Origin: Anaerolineales bacterium
Lineage (GTDB): Bacteria > Chloroflexota > Anaerolineae > Anaerolineales > DRMV01
Assembly: GCA_015484985.1 (NCBI GenBank)
Contig: WFUL01000060.1
Location: 1 to 8,080 of the forward strand
Direction of reading: 5' to 3'
DNA: 8,080 bases
Shown here: positions 1 through 5,787 of the stretch, one piece after another
Layout: the number at the start of each line of letters is the position of its first letter
How positions within the stretch are numbered: the first letter of the stretch is position 1
The notes under the pieces: generated by a model
Database searches by the model: none
What the model saw: only the letters and a program-made list of their open reading frames with translations
Told to the model about the DNA's origin: nothing
Made by a program: the position numbers and the translations under genes

Positions 1-1
1 C

Positions 2-1147
2 GTCTGGACCATGCGGCACCTCCTGGAAAGTCTGGGCGTCCAGATCGACGAACCTGGGCCCCGCACCTGGCGCCTTCAGGCCCGGCACCTGCACCTGGCC
101 CAGCTGGACCCCCATTTGGTGCGGCGTATCCGGGCGTCCATCCTCCTGGCCGGGCCCCTCCTGGCCCGCCTGGGCCAGGTGACCCTGCCGCCCCCCGGCG
201 GGGACATCATCGGTCGGCGCCGGCTGGACACCCATGTCCTGGCCCTGGAAGCCCTGGGCGCCCAGGTGGATTACCGACGCCTGGAGCGGCGCTTCCATTT
301 CCACGCGCCCAACGGCCTGCAGGGCGCGGACATCCTGCTGGACGAAGCCTCGGTCACGGCGACGGAGAACGCGGTCATGGCCGCGGTTCTGGCCCGGGGC
401 ACCACGGTCATCCGCAACGCGGCCTCGGAGCCCCACGTCCAGGAACTGTGCCGCATGTTGGTCCAGATGGGCGCGCGCATTCAGGGCATCGGCTCCAATA
501 TCCTGGTTGTCGAAGGCGTGGACCGCCTCTCGGGCACCGAGTTCACCATCGGGCCGGACTATTTGGAGGTTGTCAGTTACATCGCGGCCGCGGCCATCAC
601 CGGCGGGGAAATTCGCATCCGCAACGCCGGGCCCCAGTATCTGCCCATGGCCCGACTGGTCTTTGGTCGCCTGGGTGTCGTTTGGGAAGAAGACGGCGAG
701 GACATCCTGGTGCCCAAAGACCAGCCCCTGGAAATCCAGCCTGACCTGGGGGTGGCCATCCCGGAAATCACTACCATGCCATGGCCCGGCTTCCCCACCG
801 ACATGATGAGCATTGCCATCGTGGTAGCCACCCAGTCCCGGGGCACTGTGCTCTTCCACGATTGGATGTACAACAGCCGCATGTTCTTCACCGACAAACT
901 GGTCCGTATGGGCGCCCAAATCGTCCTCTGTGACCCCCACCGGTGCATCGTCAACGGTCCCACGACCTTAGTGGGCGAAATCCTGGAAAGCCCGGATATC
1001 CGGGCGGGCATGGCCCTGGTACTGGCCGCTCTGGCAGCCCGGGGAACCTCGGAAATCCACAACATCGGCCAGATTGACCGGGGTTACGAACGGGTGGACG
1101 AGAAACTCCGGGCTCTGGGTGCCCGTATCCAGCGCATTCAAGGATGA
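2..1147 (+). CDS. murA: UDP-N-acetylglucosamine 1-carboxyvinyltransferase (MurA), 5' end outside window
   Basis: This enzyme transfers enolpyruvate from PEP to UDP-GlcNAc, the first committed step of peptidoglycan synthesis, in the cytoplasm. The reading frame is open to the left edge. Alignment from memory to E. coli MurA (419 residues) puts the first visible residues near its residue 50, so about 50 residues are missing, including the Lys22/Asn23 region; the ATG at 11 is internal. Visible active-site equivalents are Arg91 (codon 131, RASI), Arg120 (218), Asp305 (800, PGFPTD), Asp369 and Arg371 (995 and 1001, DIRAG) and Arg397 (1079, DRGYER). The C-terminus ends where E. coli MurA ends. The flexible-loop cysteine (Cys115) is Asp (codon 203-205, PGGDIIG), a replacement known in mycobacterial and chlamydial MurA to prevent fosfomycin alkylation. 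It could be one of two MurA paralogues; the family assignment is secure. Confidence 0.95.
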   Translation, partial: VWTMRHLLESLGVQIDEPGPRTWRLQARHLHLAQLDPHLVRRIRASILLAGPLLARLGQVTLPPPGGDIIGRRRLDTHVLALEALGAQVDYRRLERRFHFHAPNGLQGADILLDEASVTATENAVMAAVLARGTTVIRNAASEPHVQELCRMLVQMGARIQGIGSNILVVEGVDRLSGTEFTIGPDYLEVVSYIAAAAITGGEIRIRNAGPQYLPMARLVFGRLGVVWEEDGEDILVPKDQPLEIQPDLGVAIPEITTMPWPGFPTDMMSIAIVVATQSRGTVLFHDWMYNSRMFFTDKLVRMGAQIVLCDPHRCIVNGPTTLVGEILESPDIRAGMALVLAALAARGTSEIHNIGQIDRGYERVDEKLRALGARIQRIQG

Positions 1148-1156
1148 GGAAGCAGC

Positions 1157-1176
1157 CCCCATCCTTGGGGTACAAT
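1157..1176 (+). promoter_or_regulatory. Candidate promoter for the SIMPL-domain gene (GGTACAAT -10 box beside a small hairpin)
   Basis: TACAAT at 1171-1176 differs from the sigma-70 -10 consensus at one base and would start transcription near 1183, leaving a 5' leader of about 40 bases. No recognisable -35 lies at 16-18 bases spacing. Directly upstream is a short inverted repeat, CCCCA-TCCT-TGGGG (1157-1170). It has no T tract, so it is not a convincing terminator for murA. The octamer GGTACAAT recurs before recG and on the minus strand near 7860, which is the main reason to take it seriously. Confidence 0.45.
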
Positions 1177-1221
1177 GGGTGAGAGTCGGGTTAGTGGTGT
1201 AAGACATAGGGAGGGAGGAAG

Positions 1222-1983
1222 ATGAGCGAACGTTCGTGGCGGTGGCGACTTCTGGCATGGGCACCCGTGATGACCCTTCTCTTGCTGGCCCTGGCATATG
1301 TATGGAAAACATCGCTCCCAACAGTGGCCCTGGCCACTCCTGCGGAAACCTCCACACCTATGCGCACCCTCACCCTGACCGGCCAGGGTTCCGTGCAAGT
1401 GGCACCTGACGTGGCCTGGGTGCGGGTGGGAGTGTATACCGAAGCCGACCGGGCCCAGGATGCGGTGAATCAAAACAGCCGCATCGTGGAGCAGGTACTG
1501 CAGGCCGTGCGCCGGGCCGGTGTGACCGAGGAAGACATCCAGACCTCACGTTATCAACTCCAACACCGAGAAGAGCGAGACCGGGATGGACGCCTCCTTC
1601 GTCGCTACTTCGTTGTCCAGCATGAACTCACCCTCACCGTGCGTGACTTGGAAGCGGTGGGGCAGGTACTGGACGCAGCCCTCACCGCGGGCGCCAATCG
1701 GGTGTATGACGTATCTTTTGGTGTGATCGAGCCCCAAAAGGTCCTGCAGGCCGCTCGTGTGCAGGCCGTACAGGACGCGCTGCAACAGGCCCAGGCCGTG
1801 GCCCAGGCGGCAGGAGTCACACTGGACGGCATCCAATCCATCACCATGGGCGCGTACACGCCCCCTCGTCTGTACGAGGCCCTGGCCATGGAAGCAGCCA
1901 AATCTGCTCCTGAGGTGCCCATCACACCCGGCACCTTGGAATTCAAAGCAACGGTGACGGTGGTGTTTCGTATCCGGGAATAG
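1222..1983 (+). CDS. Membrane-anchored SIMPL-domain (DUF541) protein
   Basis: This is a 253-residue protein of the SIMPL/DUF541 family, which includes E. coli YggE, a periplasmic protein linked to oxidative stress. The biochemical role of the family is poorly defined. Residues 10-28 form one hydrophobic segment after an Arg/Trp-rich N-terminus, so it is probably a signal anchor or uncleaved signal peptide with the domain outside the membrane. The SIMPL domain runs from about residue 48 (TLTLTGQGSVQVAPDVAWV) to the C-terminus. It has the typical opening (GxGxVxVxPDxAxV), the mid-domain 'VTEEDIQTSRYQL' segment and a C-terminal beta strand (FKATVTVVFRI). The ATG is preceded by GGGAGGAAG at 1213-1221, a strong ribosome binding site that fixes the start. 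A 74-base gap with a candidate promoter separates it from murA, so it may be transcribed independently. The family is fairly sure and the function is unknown. Confidence 0.85.
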   Translation: MSERSWRWRLLAWAPVMTLLLLALAYVWKTSLPTVALATPAETSTPMRTLTLTGQGSVQVAPDVAWVRVGVYTEADRAQDAVNQNSRIVEQVLQAVRRAGVTEEDIQTSRYQLQHREERDRDGRLLRRYFVVQHELTLTVRDLEAVGQVLDAALTAGANRVYDVSFGVIEPQKVLQAARVQAVQDALQQAQAVAQAAGVTLDGIQSITMGAYTPPRLYEALAMEAAKSAPEVPITPGTLEFKATVTVVFRIRE

Positions 1984-1990
1984 TGCGAAA

Positions 1991-2036
1991 CGCTGGATTC
2001 CCCCTTTCCAAAAGCGGCATAACCTTTTCTTCCTTA
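1991..2036 (+). terminator. Weak candidate intrinsic terminator after the SIMPL gene
   Basis: An imperfect stem can be drawn: CGCT-GGA (1991-1997) with TCC (2007-2009) and AGCG (2013-2016), carrying a 3-base bulge. It is followed by a pyrimidine tract, CTTTTCTTCCTT, at about 2024-2035. The stem is short and bulged and the T run is interrupted, so this is only a suggestion. It would fit an independent transcription unit starting at recG just downstream. Confidence 0.22.
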
Positions 2037-2051
2037 ATCCCCAGCAACTTT

Positions 2052-2063
2052 TGAGTGCACTCA
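2052..2063 (+). promoter_or_regulatory. Perfect 12-bp palindrome upstream of the recG promoter (possible operator)
   Basis: TGAGTGCACTCA is a perfect inverted repeat centred at 2057.5. That is about 44 bases before the transcription start inferred at 2101-2102, where activators commonly bind. It lies in the intergenic region between the SIMPL gene and recG. Roughly two perfect 12-bp palindromes are expected by chance in a window this size, so only its position supports a role. Confidence 0.3.
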
Positions 2064-2085
2064 TTCCAGGTGCCAAGAGCATTGC

Positions 2086-2094
2086 TGGTACAAT
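2086..2094 (+). promoter_or_regulatory. Extended -10 promoter for recG, probably giving a leaderless transcript
   Basis: TGG-TACAAT has the extended -10 form TGn followed by a hexamer one base from TATAAT. No -35 hexamer is visible at the right spacing, which an extended -10 can tolerate. The hexamer ends 7 bases before the ATG at 2102, so RNA would start at or one base before the start codon. There is no purine-rich ribosome binding site upstream of that ATG, which agrees with leaderless translation. Confidence 0.5.
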
Positions 2095-2101
2095 TGGAAA
2101 C

Positions 2102-4585
2102 ATGAGCAGCGATGCCCTCACAACTCTATATAAAATTTTGACCCTGGAACAGGAACGGGGATGGGATAACCGGGCGGTACTGGGGGGGCTGGACCGCCTG
2201 TTGAAGTGGTGGCCGGCCCAGGCCCGACAACAAGGCTGGCCCGAGGCCCTGGTCCAGCGTATGGAAGCCTTTTTCCGCACCTATCCCCATCTTTCCCCCC
2301 AGGCCCGGCGGGAGCAAACGTTGGATATCTGGTACCAGGTGCGGGAAGCTTTCCCCCACGCGCCCTCCTGGCCCCCTCAAGGGCCCAACAAGGAACGTAC
2401 GCCTTCTCCAGAACCAACGCCCGCCTCGTCCCCGGAACCCCAGGTCGCGCCAGCGGCCCGACGCGGCACGGGACAGCCCGCACCGCCCTGGGTTACGGGA
2501 GGACCCCGGGGGCTGTACGCGCCGGTGACCGCTTTGCAGGACGTCGGACGCCGCCGTGCCCGTTCCCTGGCCCGACTGGGGGTGGGGACCATCCTCGACC
2601 TGCTCTTCCTTTTCCCCCGTCGTTACGACGACTACTCCCGACTGAAACCCATCCGTCAGTTGCGTTATGGAGAGGAAGTCACCGTCCTGGGCGTGGTGAA
2701 GCGCATCCAGGTACGGGACAGCCGCAACGGACGCCTGAAACGGGTCGAGGTCCTGGTCTCCGACGGCACCGGTACCCTGCAGGTGACCTGGTTCAACCAG
2801 GTGTGGATTGCCCAGAAGCTCAAGGAAGGACAGCCGGTGGCCCTGGCCAGCCGGGTAGACCGTTACCTGGGGCGGTTGGTGCTCAACAACCCCGAATGGG
2901 AACCCCTTGAGGAGAAGTACCTGCACACCAATCGTATCGTGCCCGTCTATCCCCTGGCGGGCAACCTCACCCAACGTTGGATGCGCCACTTAATGAGCCG
3001 GGTGGTTCCCCAGTGGGCGCCCAAAGTGCCCGATCCCCTGCCCAAATGGGTGCGGGAACAGGCCGACCTGCCGCCACTTTCCTGGACCCTCCAGCAGATG
3101 CACTACCCCGATTCCTGGGACACGTTGAAGCAGGCCCAACGGCGTCTGGCCCTGGAGGAAATCTTCCTCCTCCAGGTGGCCATGGGGCTGGTGCGAGCCC
3201 GTTATCGCAGCCAGCCGGCGCGCGTCTTCACCGTGGACGACGCATGGCTGGAGGCTCAAACCGCCCGCCTGTCCTTCACCCTGACCCGGGCCCAGCGCAA
3301 GGCCCTGGACCACATCCGGGAGGACCTGGCTTCGGGCCGCCCCATGAACCGCCTCCTCCAGGGCGATGTGGGTTCGGGTAAGACGGTGGTTGCGGCCCTG
3401 GCCATGGCCATGGTGACCCGCGAGGACGCGCAGGCGGCCATGATGGCGCCTACCTCGATTTTGGCCGAGCAACACTACCGCACCCTGCGCGGGCTCTTAG
3501 CCGGGCCCGGCAGCCTGTTGCGCGACGATGAAATCGCCCTCCTCGTGGGTGCTACACCCGCCCGGGAACGCCGCGCCCTTCTGGAGGCCCTGGCCGAGGG
3601 GCGGATTAAAGTCTTAGTGGGAACCCATGCGCTGCTGGAGGACCCTGTTCAGTTCCAGGACCTGCAACTGGTGGTCATCGACGAACAACACCGTTTCGGC
3701 GTGCGCCAGCGAGCCCTGTTGCGCCGCAAGGGCCGACATCCCCACCTGCTGGTCATGACGGCCACGCCCATTCCCCGCTCCCTGGCCCTGACCATCTACG
3801 GCGACCTGGACCTCACCGTGCTGGACGAAATGCCGCCGGGTCGCAAGCCCGTGGAGACCTACCTGCTCTATCCCCGGGAGCGGGAACGGGCCTACGCGTT
3901 CATCCGCAAGGAAGTGGAAAAGGGCCATCAGGCCTTCATCATCTACCCCTTCATTGACCGGAGCGAGCACGAGGATTTCGCCCACGTCCCGGCCATCATG
4001 GAGGCCTACCCCGTCCTGGCCGAGGAGATTTTCCCCGACCTCAAAGTGGGTCTGCTCCACGGCAAAATGAGCCCTGACGAGAAGGAAGCGGTCATGGCCC
4101 GCTTCCGGGACGGGTACTACCACATCCTGGTGGCCACGCCGGTGGTGGAAGTGGGGGTGGACATCCCCAACGCCACGGTTATGCTCATCGAAGGCGCGGA
4201 GCGCTTTGGCCTGGCCCAGCTTCATCAGCTGCGGGGCCGGGTGGGTCGCGGCGGCCAGCAGGCCTATTGCATCCTCATCCCCAGCACCGACCACGCGGTG
4301 GAAGCCGAACGCCTGCAGGCCATGACCCAAATCCAGGACGGTTTCCGCCTGGCGGAGCTGGACCTGCAACAACGAGGACCCGGCGAGTTCCTGGGGACCC
4401 GGCAGGCCGGTTTCGCCACCCGCTTGCGCTTTGCCGACCTGCTCAATGTGCAGCTCATCGAGGAAGCCCGCCGCCTGGCCCGCGCCTTCCTGGAACAGGA
4501 CCCGCGCCTGGAGGCCCCGGAAAGTCAGGCCCTCGCCCGGTACCTGGACCACCTCTTGACCTCGGGAGAAGGGGAAATCAGTTAG
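2102..4585 (+). CDS. recG: ATP-dependent DNA helicase RecG
   Basis: RecG (827 residues from this start) is a double-stranded DNA translocase that regresses stalled replication forks and processes branched intermediates. Domains in order are: a helical N-terminal extension (about 1-90), a Pro/Ser/Glu-rich linker (about 90-137), a helix-hairpin segment (VTALQDVGRRRA, from about 140), the OB-fold wedge (about 185-260) and the superfamily 2 helicase core. The core shows Walker A GSGKT (424-428), Walker B DEQH (527-530), TATPIPRS, and motif VI QLRGRVGRGG (from 709). The TRG region follows at about 746-770 (GFRLAELDLQQRGPGEFLGTRQAGF). E. coli RecG has 693 residues; the excess is almost all the N-terminal extension. 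The frame also permits a TTG start at 2051, but that would lie upstream of the promoter and lacks a ribosome binding site, so the ATG at 2102 is preferred. coaD follows after 46 bases, probably in one operon. Confidence 0.97.
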   Translation: MSSDALTTLYKILTLEQERGWDNRAVLGGLDRLLKWWPAQARQQGWPEALVQRMEAFFRTYPHLSPQARREQTLDIWYQVREAFPHAPSWPPQGPNKERTPSPEPTPASSPEPQVAPAARRGTGQPAPPWVTGGPRGLYAPVTALQDVGRRRARSLARLGVGTILDLLFLFPRRYDDYSRLKPIRQLRYGEEVTVLGVVKRIQVRDSRNGRLKRVEVLVSDGTGTLQVTWFNQVWIAQKLKEGQPVALASRVDRYLGRLVLNNPEWEPLEEKYLHTNRIVPVYPLAGNLTQRWMRHLMSRVVPQWAPKVPDPLPKWVREQADLPPLSWTLQQMHYPDSWDTLKQAQRRLALEEIFLLQVAMGLVRARYRSQPARVFTVDDAWLEAQTARLSFTLTRAQRKALDHIREDLASGRPMNRLLQGDVGSGKTVVAALAMAMVTREDAQAAMMAPTSILAEQHYRTLRGLLAGPGSLLRDDEIALLVGATPARERRALLEALAEGRIKVLVGTHALLEDPVQFQDLQLVVIDEQHRFGVRQRALLRRKGRHPHLLVMTATPIPRSLALTIYGDLDLTVLDEMPPGRKPVETYLLYPRERERAYAFIRKEVEKGHQAFIIYPFIDRSEHEDFAHVPAIMEAYPVLAEEIFPDLKVGLLHGKMSPDEKEAVMARFRDGYYHILVATPVVEVGVDIPNATVMLIEGAERFGLAQLHQLRGRVGRGGQQAYCILIPSTDHAVEAERLQAMTQIQDGFRLAELDLQQRGPGEFLGTRQAGFATRLRFADLLNVQLIEEARRLARAFLEQDPRLEAPESQALARYLDHLLTSGEGEIS

Positions 4586-4618
4586 GACGGCGGATACGAG
4601 CGTGGCTCACAAGCGTGC

Positions 4619-4624
4619 AGGAGG
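4619..4624 (+). promoter_or_regulatory. Ribosome binding site of coaD
   Basis: AGGAGG lies 7 bases before the ATG at 4632. It settles the start against an in-frame GTG at 4602, which lacks such a site and would add ten residues before the conserved N-terminus. Confidence 0.8.
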
Positions 4625-4631
4625 ACGGTTC

Positions 4632-5156
4632 ATGCCCCACATCAAGGCGGTGTTTCCCGGCACCTTCGACCCCATCCATTACGGCCATATCGACATCGCG
4701 CTGCGGGCGGCCCGCCTGTTCGACGAACTGGTGGTGGCCGTGTACGACAAGCCGCTGAAGGAGCTCATCTTCAGCCCGGAAGAACGGGTGGACATGGTCC
4801 GCCGGGCTCTGGATGGGCATACCAATATTCAAGTTGTCGGATACAGCGGTTTAACGGTAGAATTTTGTCGACGTATCGGCGCGCGCGTCATCGTGCGCGG
4901 GCTGCGGGTATTCTCCGACTTCGAACGAGAGTTCCGCATGGCCCTGACCAATCAGCGCTTGGCTCCGGACATCGAGGTCGTTGCCCTCATCACCAGCGAC
5001 AAGTACATGTTTTTATCGTCCACCACGGTACGGGAAGTGGCAGCCCTGGGCGGTGATGTGACCTTCATGGTTCCGCCCTTCGTCGCCGAAGCCCTGTACC
5101 GTAAGTTCCAGCAACGGGAGCGGCCCCTATTCCCGGCATCGTTGCGGGAGGAGTAG
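4632..5156 (+). CDS. coaD: Phosphopantetheine adenylyltransferase (PPAT)
   Basis: This 174-residue enzyme, of normal length for the family (E. coli about 159), transfers AMP from ATP to 4'-phosphopantetheine to make dephospho-CoA, the penultimate step of coenzyme A synthesis. It is a cytosolic nucleotidyltransferase. Visible signatures are the N-terminal FPGTFDPIHYGHIDIA with the TxGH-type ATP-binding histidine, the central RGLRVFSDFEREFRMALTNQRL block that binds both substrates, and the C-terminal SSTTVREVA motif (the ISST/SSTxVR loop). The short tail after FVAEALYRKF is unremarkable. It follows recG by 46 bases with no promoter or terminator between, so co-transcription is likely. In many bacteria rsmD sits between recG and coaD; it is absent here. 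The identification is secure. Confidence 0.97.
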   Translation: MPHIKAVFPGTFDPIHYGHIDIALRAARLFDELVVAVYDKPLKELIFSPEERVDMVRRALDGHTNIQVVGYSGLTVEFCRRIGARVIVRGLRVFSDFEREFRMALTNQRLAPDIEVVALITSDKYMFLSSTTVREVAALGGDVTFMVPPFVAEALYRKFQQRERPLFPASLREE

Positions 5157-5177
5157 CCAGGCGAGGAAGGGGTGCCG

Positions 5178-5185
5178 AAAGGAGG
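5178..5185 (+). promoter_or_regulatory. Ribosome binding site of the coiled-coil gene
   Basis: AAAGGAGG ends 7 bases before the ATG at 5193. It decides against the in-frame GTG at 5172, which would place the ribosome binding site inside the coding region. Confidence 0.8.
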
Positions 5186-5192
5186 GTCAAGG

Positions 5193-5675
5193 ATGGACAT
5201 TTTGGACCTGGTCGACCGCCTGGAAGAATTGGTACAGGAGGGCCGAAGTCTTCCCCTGATTCGCGGCGTGCTGGTGGACGAAGAGCGTCTATGGGAAATC
5301 ATCGACCAAATGCGTATCTCCGTACCCGAAGAGGTGCGGAAGGCCCAACAACTACTGAGCCAGAAGGACCGTATTGTGGCCCAGGCCCAGGAGCGGGCCC
5401 GACGCATCGTGCAACAGGCCGAATCCGAACGGGCCAAGATGATTGAGGAAAGCGCGATTGTCCAATCGGCCAAAGAACGGGCGGAAGAAATCGTGGCTCA
5501 GGCCCAGGAAGAAGCTGGACGTATTCGGGCCGAGGCGGAAGCGTATGTCTTGAATCTCTTTCGGAAGGCAGAACAACAACTGCAAGACGCCTTGCAAAAG
5601 ATTCAAACGGGCATTCGGGTACTGCACGAAACATCCAACACCGTGACCTTGTCAAATGATGAATCCGAGATGTAG
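5193..5675 (+). CDS. Soluble alanine-rich coiled-coil protein, F0 subunit b-like, function unknown
   Basis: This is a 160-residue acidic protein without membrane segment or signal peptide. Residues 1-45 look globular (MDILDLVDRLEELVQEGR, then LVDEERLWEIIDQMRISVPEE). Residues 46-135 are one long charged, Ala/Gln/Glu-rich helix. The heptapeptide IVAQAQE occurs at 61-67 and again at 100-106, which suggests an internally repeated, perhaps hendecad-like coiled coil. Residues 136-160 are a polar tail. Such helices resemble ATP synthase subunit b or V-ATPase subunit E and DivIVA-type proteins, and automatic annotation may call it AtpF. However, the N-terminal membrane anchor of AtpF is missing and no ATP synthase gene is nearby. 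From memory, proteins with this N-terminus occur near coaD in Chloroflexota. It starts 36 bases after coaD with a strong ribosome binding site, so it probably belongs to the recG-coaD transcript. A scaffold or DivIVA-like role is only a guess. Confidence 0.85.
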   Translation: MDILDLVDRLEELVQEGRSLPLIRGVLVDEERLWEIIDQMRISVPEEVRKAQQLLSQKDRIVAQAQERARRIVQQAESERAKMIEESAIVQSAKERAEEIVAQAQEEAGRIRAEAEAYVLNLFRKAEQQLQDALQKIQTGIRVLHETSNTVTLSNDESEM

Positions 5676-5684
5676 CGACCGAGT

Positions 5685-5704
5685 AGGGCGTCTGCCTTTC
5701 TTTT
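5685..5704 (+). terminator. Weak terminator-like hairpin between the coiled-coil and ATPase genes
   Basis: AGGGC (5685-5689), loop GTCT and GCCTT (5694-5698) can form a five-pair stem including one G-T pair. It is followed directly by TCTTTT. The stem is short, so at best it is a partial terminator or attenuator that would lower expression of the two genes downstream. Confidence 0.3.
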
Positions 5705-5739
5705 GGGAGGAAGGGAACAAAGTATGACCCGAATGGCCC

Positions 5740-5761
5740 GTCCTTGGAGACCCAACTGGAC
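5740..5761 (+). promoter_or_regulatory. Leader stem-loop just upstream of the ATPase ribosome binding site
   Basis: GTCC-TTGG (5740-5747), loop AGAC, then CCAA (5752-5755), a two-base bulge CT and GGAC (5758-5761) form an eight-pair bulged hairpin. It ends 13 bases before the AAGGAGG ribosome binding site (5775-5781) of the ATPase gene. It could modulate translation or be chance; no known riboswitch class is recognisable. Confidence 0.3.
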
Positions 5762-5774
5762 ACAACACCTTGAT

Positions 5775-5781
5775 AAGGAGG
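5775..5781 (+). promoter_or_regulatory. Ribosome binding site of the AAA+ ATPase gene
   Basis: AAGGAGG lies 6 bases before the ATG at 5788. This is a near-perfect Shine-Dalgarno sequence, so the gene is well translated on its own in spite of the 112-base gap from the preceding gene. Confidence 0.8.
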
Positions 5782-5787
5782 ATGTGA

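Noticed and set aside
11..13. ATG at 11 as the true murA start
   Set aside because: The frame is open to the window edge, and about 50 conserved N-terminal residues, including part of the active site, must lie upstream.
1179..1202. Eight-codon leader ORF with GTG start just after the TACAAT box before the SIMPL gene
   Set aside because: A frame this short is expected by chance, it has no ribosome binding site, and no attenuator-like structure follows it.
2051..2101. TTG at 2051 as the recG start
   Set aside because: It would add 17 residues encoded across the candidate promoter and palindrome, with no ribosome binding site. The ATG at 2102 suits the promoter position.
3614..4552. 312-codon open frame on the minus strand opposite recG
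   Set aside because: It mirrors the helicase core codons in GC-rich DNA, is His/Gly/Gln-rich with no family signature, and has no ribosome binding site. RecG motifs on the plus strand are unambiguous.
5193..5675. Genuine ATP synthase F0 subunit b
   Set aside because: The long helix is similar in style but there is no N-terminal membrane segment and no other ATP synthase gene nearby.
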